From Nonomuraea coxensis DSM 45129 (GTDB lineage Bacteria > Actinomycetota > Actinomycetes > Streptosporangiales > Streptosporangiaceae), in assembly GCF_019397265.1 (NCBI RefSeq), contig NZ_CP068985.1, forward strand, positions 5,436,501 through 5,500,500: DNA of 64,000 nt. The letters run 5' to 3'. Below are positions 1 through 7,225 of this stretch, in pieces. Numbering within the stretch: position 1 is the stretch's first letter; each line of letters opens with the position of its first letter. The position numbers were made by a program, and so were the translations under genes. Below the pieces are notes generated by a model. The model had not been told where the DNA came from. It did not search any database and worked only from the letters and a program-made list of their open reading frames with translations.

Positions 1-859
1 CCTGCTGCGCGCGGGCGCTCGGCACGGTGAGACCGTCGCCGCCGCCGTCGTTGTTGACCGCGCCGCCGAGGATCACCGCGTGCACCGGGTCGCCGTCGGC
101 GAGCGCGTCCGCGAGCCGTCTGAGCACGACCAGCGCGCCGCCCTCGCCACGTACGTAGCCGTTGGCGCGCTCGTCGAAGACGTGGCAGCGGCCGTCGGGC
201 GAGAGCGCGCCGAAGTTGCCGATGGCGGTGGTGGTCTCGGGCAGCAGGTTCAGGTTGACGCCGCCGGCCAGGGCGAGGTCGCTCTCGCCGCGGCGCAGGC
301 TCTCGGCGGCCATCCAGACGGCCACCAGCGACGACGACTGGCCGGTGTCGAGGGTGAGGCTGGGGCCGCGCAGGCCCAGCACGTACGACACCCGGTTGGC
401 GATCATGGCCCGGTTCGCGCCCGTGTAGGCGTGCCGCCCGAGCCCGCCGAGGCCGAGCCGGTCCTGCAAAGCCGCGTAGTCGTTGGAGATGGCGCCGAGG
501 AAGACCGCGGCGGCGCTGCCGCGCAGCGTGGCGGGCACGGCGCGGGCGCTCTCCAGCGCCTCCCAGGCGAGTTCGAGCGCGAGCCGCTGGTGCGGGTCCA
601 TGACGGCGGCCTCGTTGGGCGAGATGCCGAAGAAGGCGGCGTCGAAGCCGTCCACGTCGTCCAGGAACCCGCCGCGCGGGTAGGCGGCGCCGGGTTCGCG
701 GCGGCCTTCGGGCGCCTCGGTGACCGCGTCCACGCCGTCCTTCAGCAGTCTCCAGAACCGCCCGGGATCGGCGGCCCGCGGGAGCCGGCACGCCATGCCG
801 ACGACCGCGACGGCCACCGGCTCGTCCTGAACGGCCCGCTGCGTCGACTCACCAGCCAT
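1..859 (-). CDS. Type I polyketide synthase, N-terminal KSQ loading domain (partial)
   Basis: The leftward reading frame starts at ATG 859 and continues past base 1, so only the first 286 residues are present. They form a ketosynthase N-terminus: VAVVGMACRLP near residue 16, DPHQRLALELAWEALE, then the nucleophile motif, which reads LDTGQSSSLVAV. The catalytic cysteine is therefore glutamine (Gln174, codon at 338-340). KSQ domains of loading modules decarboxylate malonyl- or methylmalonyl-ACP to make the starter unit, so this is probably module 0 of an assembly line extending left. GAGGTGG lies about 8 bases before the start. The KS histidines and any AT or ACP domain are outside the window. 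Confidence 0.9.
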   Translation of the reverse strand, partial: MAGESTQRAVQDEPVAVAVVGMACRLPRAADPGRFWRLLKDGVDAVTEAPEGRREPGAAYPRGGFLDDVDGFDAAFFGISPNEAAVMDPHQRLALELAWEALESARAVPATLRGSAAAVFLGAISNDYAALQDRLGLGGLGRHAYTGANRAMIANRVSYVLGLRGPSLTLDTGQSSSLVAVWMAAESLRRGESDLALAGGVNLNLLPETTTAIGNFGALSPDGRCHVFDERANGYVRGEGGALVVLRRLADALADGDPVHAVILGGAVNNDGGGDGLTVPSARAQQ

Positions 860-1137
860 CAATGCGCCACCTCAAAGCCTCGGGAATCGTCGGTGTACGA
901 CGCCGACGGTTTTTGTCCGGACGGCCGCGTGTGAATTACTCGACAGCCGTGGAGTTCGCGGCTATTACATGGACAGTGCGACTTTAAGGTGGCCGTCCGG
1001 CCCGGCACACGCCCGCGCCATCGGCATGAAGTTGCCGCCATTAGTGGCCATCGGCCCGCCGCCGTGACGGCCTTGACCCCGGGCATTCGCGTCCGCGATG
1101 AATGACGGACGGAAAAGGCTCGCGGAGGGGGGACGGC
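860..1137. promoter_or_regulatory. Divergent intergenic region between PKS and condensation gene
   Basis: This 278-base gene-free stretch separates two divergent start codons and must carry both promoters. The octamer GCCATCGG occurs at 1017-1024 and 1047-1054, with a variant GCCATTAG at 1037-1044, giving a cluster of direct repeats that could be an operator. No convincing -35/-10 pair was identified. The Shine-Dalgarno for the rightward gene, GGAGGGGGGA, lies at about 1124-1133. Confidence 0.4.
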
Positions 1138-2490
1138 ATGCCCGTCGAGGCGCGGCTCAGCAACGGCCAGCTGTTCAGCTGGCGGGAGATCGAGCGGTAT
1201 CCGCGTGACTGGCTGGCCGAGGCCAACCTGCCCAGCACCTGGGACCTGCGCGGGACCTCGATGGAGCAGGTCATGCGGGCGCTGCGGCGGGTGGTGGACC
1301 GGCACGAGGCGCTGCGGACGACGTACCACGTGGCCGGCGGGACGCCGGTGCAGCGCGTGCACGAGACGGTCGAGCCGCCGGTCCTGCACGACGACCGGGT
1401 GGTGACCGATCCGTCCGAGCACGAGCGGACCAAGGCCGAGCAGCTGGCGATCCCGTTCGCGATGGAGGACGACCTCAACTGGCGGGCGCGGCTGGTCAGC
1501 ACGGACGGCGTGCCGCTCTACATGACGCTGACGTTCTCGCACCTCATCGTGGACGTGTGGTCGATCCACCACATCCAGGACCAGTTCAAGGCGCTGCTGG
1601 CCGACCCCGGGGCGACCGCGGTGACCGGGCCGGCGCCGCGCGAGGTCGGGCGGCGGCAGCGGGAGGAGTCCTGGCGGCCCCGGCAGGAGAGCTCGGAGCG
1701 CTACTGGCGCGGCGTGCTGGAGCAGGGGCTGACGGACGCCCTGCCCACGCTGCCGGCCAGGGTGAAGCGCGACCGGCTGGAGCTGACGCTGCACTCGCGC
1801 GCCCTCGGCGGGTACGCGGCCGAGGCCGGCCGCATGCACGGCGTGACGGCCCCGGCGGTGCTGATGGCGTTCGTGGCCGCGGGCCTGGCCCGGCACCTGG
1901 GCACCGACCGGGTGACGCTGAGCCTGATGTCGTCCAACCGGTTCGCGCCCGAGGACCAGCACAACGTGGGCACCATGAACCAGCTCATCCCGTTCGTCGC
2001 CGGCGTGGACCTGCGCGCCACGCTCGCCGAGCACGTCAGGCGGCTGCACTGGGCGAGCGCCAGGGCCTACCGGCACTCCTGCTACGACATCGACCGGATC
2101 GCGGCCATGGCGGCGGGGCTGGGCGAGCGGCCGGGGCACGACTGCTGGGTGAACCACCTGTTCCGGGCCTGGTTCAACTACATCCAGGTGGACCGCGCGC
2201 CGAGCGACCCGCGCGACCCCGCCCCGGCCGAGCTGGCCTGGACGCCGCTGGCCCAGCAGTACGGGCAGGCGTTCCGGGTCCGCGTGGAGGTGCGCGGCGG
2301 CCGGACCAGCGTGCTCATGCTGGCCGATCCCGAGGTGCTGCCCGCCGAGGCGATGACCGACGTCATGCGTACGGTGGCGGCCGGGACGCGGCTCGCCGTG
2401 ACCGATCCTGGGCGGGCGCTGAAGGACCTGTGGGGCGCGGGCGCCACCCCGCCGCCCGAGCTGTTCCCGTCCGAGCCGCCGCCGGCGTGA
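1138..2490 (+). CDS. Stand-alone NRPS condensation-domain protein
   Basis: A 450-residue protein that is essentially one condensation domain with no fused adenylation or carrier domain. Family features include an early RHEALRTTYH core motif near residue 60, the active-site region FSHLIVDVWS (His135, Asp139) and a late WFNYIQVD strand. The usual HHxxxDG is degenerate: the first His is Ser and the Gly is Val, but the catalytic second His and the Asp remain. It probably forms an amide or ester between carrier-bound partners, working with the adenylation protein downstream and the carrier at 4079-4330. ATG 1138 is preferred over ATG 1102 because a strong GGAGGGGGGA sits just before it. A variant C domain used for off-line acyl transfer is possible. 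Confidence 0.85.
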   Translation: MPVEARLSNGQLFSWREIERYPRDWLAEANLPSTWDLRGTSMEQVMRALRRVVDRHEALRTTYHVAGGTPVQRVHETVEPPVLHDDRVVTDPSEHERTKAEQLAIPFAMEDDLNWRARLVSTDGVPLYMTLTFSHLIVDVWSIHHIQDQFKALLADPGATAVTGPAPREVGRRQREESWRPRQESSERYWRGVLEQGLTDALPTLPARVKRDRLELTLHSRALGGYAAEAGRMHGVTAPAVLMAFVAAGLARHLGTDRVTLSLMSSNRFAPEDQHNVGTMNQLIPFVAGVDLRATLAEHVRRLHWASARAYRHSCYDIDRIAAMAAGLGERPGHDCWVNHLFRAWFNYIQVDRAPSDPRDPAPAELAWTPLAQQYGQAFRVRVEVRGGRTSVLMLADPEVLPAEAMTDVMRTVAAGTRLAVTDPGRALKDLWGAGATPPPELFPSEPPPA

Positions 2491-2530
2491 CCGCGCCGGG
2501 GGCGCCTCGCCTCGCATCGTGGAGAGACCC

Positions 2531-4063
2531 ATGGAACGCACGCTCTACCGGTGGTTCGCGGACTCGGCCGCCCGGCACGGCGGCCGGGTCGCGCTGGAGG
2601 TGGGCGGAGACCGGCACACCTACGCCGAGCTGGACGCGCTGTCCCTGCGGCTGGCCGCGGAGGTCGCCCGCGCCTGCGGGGGGCCGCCGTCCCGGGTGGG
2701 CCTGTACGCGGCGCACGGCGTGCTCGCCTACGCCGGGTACCTCGCGGTGCAGCGGCTCGGCGCGACCGTCGTCCCGCTGAACCCGGCCGCGCCGCCCGCC
2801 CGCAACCGGGCGGTCGCCGCGGCGGCCGGGCTGGACCTGGTGCTGGCCGACGGGCCGCCGCCCCCCGGCGCGCTGCCGGCCGCGACGCCGGTGGTGCGCG
2901 CCGACCGGGCCCGCGGCGGTCCCCCGGTCGCGCCAGGAAGCGGGCCCGAGGACCTGGACGCGGCCGCGTACGTGTTGTTCACCAGCGGCTCGACCGGCGT
3001 GCCGAAGGGTGTGCCGGTGCGGCACCGCAGCGTGGACGCCTACCTCTCGCACGTGATCCCCCGCTACGGGCTGGGGCCGGGCTGCCGCCTGTCGCAGACC
3101 TTCGACCTGACCTTCGACCTGTCGGTGTTCGACATGTTCGCGGCCTGGGGCAGCGGGGCGACGCTCGTCGTGCCGGGGCCGTACGACCTGCTCAAGCCGG
3201 TCGCGTACGTGACCCGCGAGCGGCTGACGCACTGGTTCAGCGTGCCGTCGGTGGTGTCGCTGGCCATGCGGCTGCGCCGGCTGACGCCGGGCGCGATGCC
3301 GTCGCTGCGCTGGAGCCTGTTCTGCGGGGAGCCGCTGACGCTGCGGCAGGCGGAGGCGTGGCGGGCCGCCGCGCCGGGAAGCGTGCTGGAGAACCTGTAC
3401 GGGCCGACGGAGGTCACGATCAGCTGCACCCAGTACCGGCTGCCCGCCGACCCGGCCGCCTGGCCGCGGACGCCGAACGGGACGGTGCCGATCGGGCTGC
3501 CGTACCCCGGGGTGGAGCACGTGGTGCTGGACGCCTCCGGGCGGCCCGTGGAGGGCGGCGCGGCGGGCGAGCTGTGCCTGCGCGGCGTGCAGCGCTTCCC
3601 CGGCTACACGGACCCCGGCGTGAACGCGGGCCGCTTCGCGCACCCGGACGGCTCACCGGCCGCGCCCTCCCCAGGGAAGCCGTGCGTGCCGCCTGAGCTG
3701 TGGTACCGGACCGGCGACCGGGTCGCCTGGCACGACGGGCTGCTGGTGCACCTCGGCCGGCTGGACCAGCAGGTGAAGATCTCCGGGCACCGGGTGGAGC
3801 TGGGCGAGGTGGAGGCGGCCCTGCGGGGGCAGCCGGGCGTGCACGAGGCGGTGGTGCTCGCGCTGCCCGGCGCGGACGGCGAGCCGCGGCTGGTCGCGGC
3901 CTGCACCGGCGCGGGGCTGGAGCCGCCGGCGCTGGTGCGCGGGGTGGCCGGGGTCCTGCCCGGGTACATGGTGCCGCGCTCGGTCACCGTCCTCGACGCC
4001 CTGCCACTGAACGCCAACGGCAAGATCGACCGCCGCGCCACCGCCGCCGCCCTGGCCCTCTGA
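2531..4063 (+). CDS. Stand-alone NRPS adenylation protein
   Basis: A 510-residue amino-acid (or aryl/hydroxy acid) AMP ligase that would load a carrier protein. Visible core motifs are LFTSGSTGVPKG (A3, about residue 150), FDLSVFDMF (A4), NLYGPTE (A5), WYRTGD (A7), GRLDQQVKISGHRVELGE (A8) and NANGKIDRR with the catalytic Lys (A10). Reading the specificity pocket by eye against PheA gives D-L-F-S-L-C-L-I-S-K, nearest in pattern to cysteine/serine codes but not a clean match, so the substrate is unresolved. It lies 40 bases after the condensation gene. ATG 2531 with GGAGA five bases upstream is preferred over GTG 2519. Confidence 0.88.
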   Translation: MERTLYRWFADSAARHGGRVALEVGGDRHTYAELDALSLRLAAEVARACGGPPSRVGLYAAHGVLAYAGYLAVQRLGATVVPLNPAAPPARNRAVAAAAGLDLVLADGPPPPGALPAATPVVRADRARGGPPVAPGSGPEDLDAAAYVLFTSGSTGVPKGVPVRHRSVDAYLSHVIPRYGLGPGCRLSQTFDLTFDLSVFDMFAAWGSGATLVVPGPYDLLKPVAYVTRERLTHWFSVPSVVSLAMRLRRLTPGAMPSLRWSLFCGEPLTLRQAEAWRAAAPGSVLENLYGPTEVTISCTQYRLPADPAAWPRTPNGTVPIGLPYPGVEHVVLDASGRPVEGGAAGELCLRGVQRFPGYTDPGVNAGRFAHPDGSPAAPSPGKPCVPPELWYRTGDRVAWHDGLLVHLGRLDQQVKISGHRVELGEVEAALRGQPGVHEAVVLALPGADGEPRLVAACTGAGLEPPALVRGVAGVLPGYMVPRSVTVLDALPLNANGKIDRRATAAALAL

Positions 4064-4078
4064 CCGCCCCGCCGGTCG

Positions 4079-4330
4079 TCAGCGGAGCGGGGGCCACACG
4101 TTGGCGAGGGTCTGCCAGAGCGAGCCGACCGTCGCGAACGTCGACTCGTTCAGCAGCTCGTCCGGCAGCTCGATCCCGTACGCGTCCTCGACCTCCACCA
4201 GCAGCCGCACGACCCCCATCGAGTCGAGCCCGAGCGCCCCCAGCTCGTCGTGGGCGGCCAGCTCGCCGGAATCGGCGTACGGCAAATGCGAGCGCAAAAT
4301 GCTCTGAAAACCACTGGGTATATCCAGCAT
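4079..4330 (-). CDS. Discrete peptidyl/acyl carrier protein
   Basis: A carrier protein of about 83 residues with the phosphopantetheine motif GLDSMGVVRLL, acidic helices, and no other domain. It is encoded opposite to, and converges on, the adenylation gene with 15 bases between stops, so the two may be transcribed separately while acting together. The start at 4330 is chosen because TGGGGGT lies about seven bases upstream. An in-frame ATG at 4345 adds five residues but has a weak ribosome site. Likely role: carrier for the residue activated by the stand-alone adenylation protein and used by the two condensation proteins. Confidence 0.85.
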   Translation of the reverse strand: MLDIPSGFQSILRSHLPYADSGELAAHDELGALGLDSMGVVRLLVEVEDAYGIELPDELLNESTFATVGSLWQTLANVWPPLR

Positions 4331-4524
4331 GGCGCGGACCCCCATCTCATGGAATCAACCCTTGTGTCAAAAGGCTGCCGAAATAAGGGGTCGCCGGTCA
4401 ATCGGCGCCCGCTGACAGGTTGTGCCACGCCGAACCGGCCATCGCGCGCCCGTTGCCCCGCGGCCGGGAAAGGCCAATTCTCAGGGTATTCGAACCGCGC
4501 GAACCGTGCCGGGGTGACGTCCTG
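4331..4524. promoter_or_regulatory. Divergent promoter region between carrier and second condensation gene
   Basis: About 190 noncoding bases between divergent starts. The heptamer CGAACCG occurs three times, at 4431-4437, 4491-4497 and 4500-4506, the last two nine bases apart and close to the rightward gene. The stretch 4360-4390 is AT-richer than its surroundings. These are candidate regulatory elements only. No -10/-35 pair is assigned. Confidence 0.35.
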
Positions 4525-6321
4525 ATGAAATCCGCGAGCCTGTGCTGGGGGCAGCGCTACATGTGGCTGCGCGTCCATCAGCTCCCGCCTGAGCACCAGC
4601 ACGAGACGCACGTCGTGCTCCGGTTCCAGGTGCCCGGCGGGCTGAGCGTCGCCCAGTGCCGGGCGATGCTCACCCATCTCGCCCGCAGGCACGAGATCCT
4701 GCGGACGACGTACCGGCTGGAGCCCGAGCCGGCGCAGCGGGTGGAGCCGCCCGGCCCGCTGCCGGTGACCGTGGCCACCACGGAGCGGGACGGCACCCCC
4801 GGCCCCGCGGACGTCGTGGACGAGCTCGGCCGCCGGCCGTTCGACCTGGGCGGCGAGTGGCCGGTGCGGGCCTGCCTCATCACCTCGGGCGGCGTGCCGA
4901 AGCAGTGCGTGCTGGTCTTCAACCACCTCGCGGTGGACGCCTGGACGCTGGACGAGATCAAGCGCGAGCTGCGCACGCAGGCCGCGGGGCTCGCCTCCCG
5001 CCGCCCGGCGGCGCTGGCCCCGGTCCGCCACCAGCCGTCGGACCTGGCCCGTCACGAGGCGTCGGCGGACGCGGCCATCGTCGCGGCCCGGTCCATGGCG
5101 TACTGGCAGGAGGGGGTGGCGCGGCTGCCGCGCGACCCGTTCGCGCGGCGGCGCAGGCCCGCCGAGGGGGCGGGGCACGCCACGCTGGTCTCGCCCGCGC
5201 TCCTCGCGGCCGGGCGGCGGGTGGCGGCCAGGCACGGGGTGTGGCCGTCGCTGGTGACGGTGGCGGCGTACGCGGCGATGACGGCTCTCTACACCGGGCA
5301 GCGGGTCGTGGGGTGCAGGGTGTTCGCGGGCAACCGGGAGGCGCATCCGTACCCGGACGTGCTGACCTGCATGTTCTCCCCGATGCTGGTGACCGTCGAC
5401 GCCTCCGGCGACCCGCCGTTCCGCGAGCTCGTACGGCGGCTGGCGGACGGCTTCGAGCGGGCCAGGGAGCACGCGTACGTGCCCTACGACAAGGTCGTCG
5501 AGATGATCTCCAGGGAGGGCTCGCGGCGCGGCGGCGAGGTGCGCCTGGGCTCGGAGGTCAACTTCATCAAGCAGCGCACCAAGGAGTACGGCGGGCGCCG
5601 CACCGCCTTCACCTGGAACCCGGAGCCGGTGTCGTGGGCGCGCTGCGAGCTGGACACGTACCTGCGGATCGACGAGTGGCGTGACGCCGTCTCGCTGTCG
5701 CTGCACGCCGCCGCGGCGGTGATGGGCCGCGAGGACGTCGAGTGGTTCCTGCGCGGCATGGAGGCCCTGGTCCTCGCCGAGGACCGCGCCGACGACAGCG
5801 CCGACGACAGCGCCGGCGCACGGGCCGGAGACAGCGCCGGCGCACGGGCCGGAGACAGCGCCGGCGCACGGGCCGGAGGCGGCGCCGGCGCACGGGCGGG
5901 GGACCGCGCCGGCGTGCGGGCCGCCGTCGCCGCTGGGCCGCCCCCGCTCGCCCCTCCCCCGCAGCCCCGGTCCCCCCAGCCCCCGCCCGCCGAGCCCCCG
6001 CCGGACCCCGCCGCGACGGACCCCGCCGTGACGGACGCCGCCGTGACGGACGCCGCCGTGACGGACGCCGCGGTGGCGGCGCTCGCCGAGGCCGTGCGGG
6101 AGACGCACGGCCTGCCCCACGTCGACCCGTCCGACAGCTACGTCCTCGCCGGCGGCCTGGCCCTGCGCGTCCCGCGGGTGCTGGCCCTCCTGCGCGAGCG
6201 CGGCTGGGAGGGCCTGACACTGCACCAGCTCACCGGGCCCGCGCCGCTGGGCGCGCTGGCCGCCCGGCTGGCTCCCGGCCCGCGTACTCCGTCCACCCAG
6301 ATCCCTAGCAGTTCGGAGTGA
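4525..6321 (+). CDS. Condensation-domain protein with repeat linker and inactive carrier-like C-terminus
   Basis: A 598-residue protein. Residues 1-415 form a condensation domain with RRHEILRTTYRL near the N-terminus and active-site NHLAVDAW (His134, Asp138); the first His is Asn and the Gly is Ala. Residues 420-525 are a low-complexity Ala/Gly/Asp/Pro linker encoded by DNA tandem repeats. Residues 530-595 resemble a carrier domain, but the attachment motif reads LAGGLALRV, with Ala546 where the phosphopantetheinylated Ser should be, so it cannot be modified. It may serve as a docking element. ATG 4525 has GGGGTGA eight bases upstream. It overlaps the unknown protein downstream if that gene starts at its alternative GTG 6318. 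Confidence 0.82.
   Translation: MKSASLCWGQRYMWLRVHQLPPEHQHETHVVLRFQVPGGLSVAQCRAMLTHLARRHEILRTTYRLEPEPAQRVEPPGPLPVTVATTERDGTPGPADVVDELGRRPFDLGGEWPVRACLITSGGVPKQCVLVFNHLAVDAWTLDEIKRELRTQAAGLASRRPAALAPVRHQPSDLARHEASADAAIVAARSMAYWQEGVARLPRDPFARRRRPAEGAGHATLVSPALLAAGRRVAARHGVWPSLVTVAAYAAMTALYTGQRVVGCRVFAGNREAHPYPDVLTCMFSPMLVTVDASGDPPFRELVRRLADGFERAREHAYVPYDKVVEMISREGSRRGGEVRLGSEVNFIKQRTKEYGGRRTAFTWNPEPVSWARCELDTYLRIDEWRDAVSLSLHAAAAVMGREDVEWFLRGMEALVLAEDRADDSADDSAGARAGDSAGARAGDSAGARAGGGAGARAGDRAGVRAAVAAGPPPLAPPPQPRSPQPPPAEPPPDPAATDPAVTDAAVTDAAVTDAAVAALAEAVRETHGLPHVDPSDSYVLAGGLALRVPRVLALLRERGWEGLTLHQLTGPAPLGALAARLAPGPRTPSTQIPSSSE
5806..5925 (+). repeat. 24-bp coding tandem repeat, five units
   Basis: Three exact copies of a 24-bp unit starting GACAGCGCCGGCGCACGG (5806-5829, 5830-5853, 5854-5877) are followed by two diverged copies up to 5925. 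They encode the DSAGARAG-type linker of the second condensation protein. The in-frame length suggests expansion and contraction by slippage without frame loss. Confidence 0.85.
6010..6069 (+). repeat. 15-bp coding tandem repeat, four units
   Basis: Units of GCCGTGACGGACGCC at 6025-6039, 6040-6054 and 6055-6069, preceded by a one-off variant at 6010-6024. They encode repeats of Ala-Val-Thr-Asp-Ala just before the carrier-like C-terminal domain of the condensation protein. Confidence 0.85.
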
Positions 6322-6329
6322 AAAGCGAC

Positions 6330-7220
6330 ATGAACCACACCCTCACCGGCCAGGTGGCCAAGAGCCGCCGCCTGGTCGCCTCGGAGCAGGAGCTGCGCCA
6401 GGCGATCGCCCGCGAACTGCCCGCCGCCGGCCTCGGCGACCTGGTGGTCATGGGCGGCCACTTCATGCTGTTCGAGGACCCGTCGTCGGGCCGGCTGACG
6501 CCGGGCGTGATCGAGGAGCAGCCGGACGAGACCATGCGCGGCCGCATCGCCGGCCGGGTCGGGATCTTCCCCGGCTACACCTGGCGGATGTCGATCGGGC
6601 TGCTCGGCGAGTACGCGGCGGCGGGCGCGGACGTCCGGCTGCTGCTGCTGATCAACGACTGGCAGTACGTGCCCACGGGCGGCCGCCCGGCCTCCGAGCT
6701 GCGGGCGGAGTTCTTCGCCGGGCTGAGCGCGCTGCCCCCCTCGTACGAGGAGGCGCTGCGCGAGGCGGGCCTGTCGCAGGAGAGCGTGCTGCCGAGCAGG
6801 AAGCATCCTCTCGCCTTCCCGGAGACGTGGCTGAAGTACCGCTTCCAGAAGGCCGCCGACCGTTTAGTCAAGGAGGGCCGGCTGGAGAAGCGTTACCTCG
6901 ACTCGGGGCCGCGCGACACGGAGGTGGCGTTCCTGGACGGCGACGGCAACTATCGCACGCTCATCAGCTGCGGCGTCACCGGCTGCGCGGGCGAGATCAC
7001 GGAGATGGTGTCGGAGGTGTACCGGGCGGGGCACCGCAACCTGCTGATCTTCGCGCCGGGCGAGTGCCTGATGCCGGTGGAGACGGGCGTGGACATCGCG
7101 CTCAGCCTGTACGACCTGCCCGGCATGCGGGTGGTGATCGCCGACCCCGGCGGCAGCGGCGAGATGTCGGCCGAGGAGATCTACGGCAACCTCGTCACCG
7201 TCAGCACGTTCCGGCGGTGA
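6330..7220 (+). CDS. Unrecognised protein between condensation protein and cysteine desulfurase
   Basis: A 296-residue soluble protein that I do not recognise. Visible features: a Gly-rich segment near the N-terminus (LVVMGGHFMLFED), a hydrophobic strand RLLLLINDWQYVP near residue 110, a central Lys/Arg-rich helix, a cysteine pair ISCGVTGCAGE near residue 220, a third cysteine in FAPGECLMP, and a strand-loop RVVIADPGG at the end. The alternating strand/helix pattern suggests a Rossmann-like fold. It is tightly packed after the second condensation gene and before the cysteine desulfurase, so a role in sulfur delivery or thio-product formation is a reasonable but untested inference. ATG 6330 is preferred; GTG 6318 overlaps the upstream stop. 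Confidence 0.75.
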   Translation: MNHTLTGQVAKSRRLVASEQELRQAIARELPAAGLGDLVVMGGHFMLFEDPSSGRLTPGVIEEQPDETMRGRIAGRVGIFPGYTWRMSIGLLGEYAAAGADVRLLLLINDWQYVPTGGRPASELRAEFFAGLSALPPSYEEALREAGLSQESVLPSRKHPLAFPETWLKYRFQKAADRLVKEGRLEKRYLDSGPRDTEVAFLDGDGNYRTLISCGVTGCAGEITEMVSEVYRAGHRNLLIFAPGECLMPVETGVDIALSLYDLPGMRVVIADPGGSGEMSAEEIYGNLVTVSTFRR

Positions 7221-7225
7221 CCCCG

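Noticed and set aside
859..2541. Long leftward open frame opposite the condensation gene
   Set aside because: It is composed of Arg/Pro/His/Gly-rich low-complexity sequence, the usual shadow of a high-GC gene, and has no recognisable domain.
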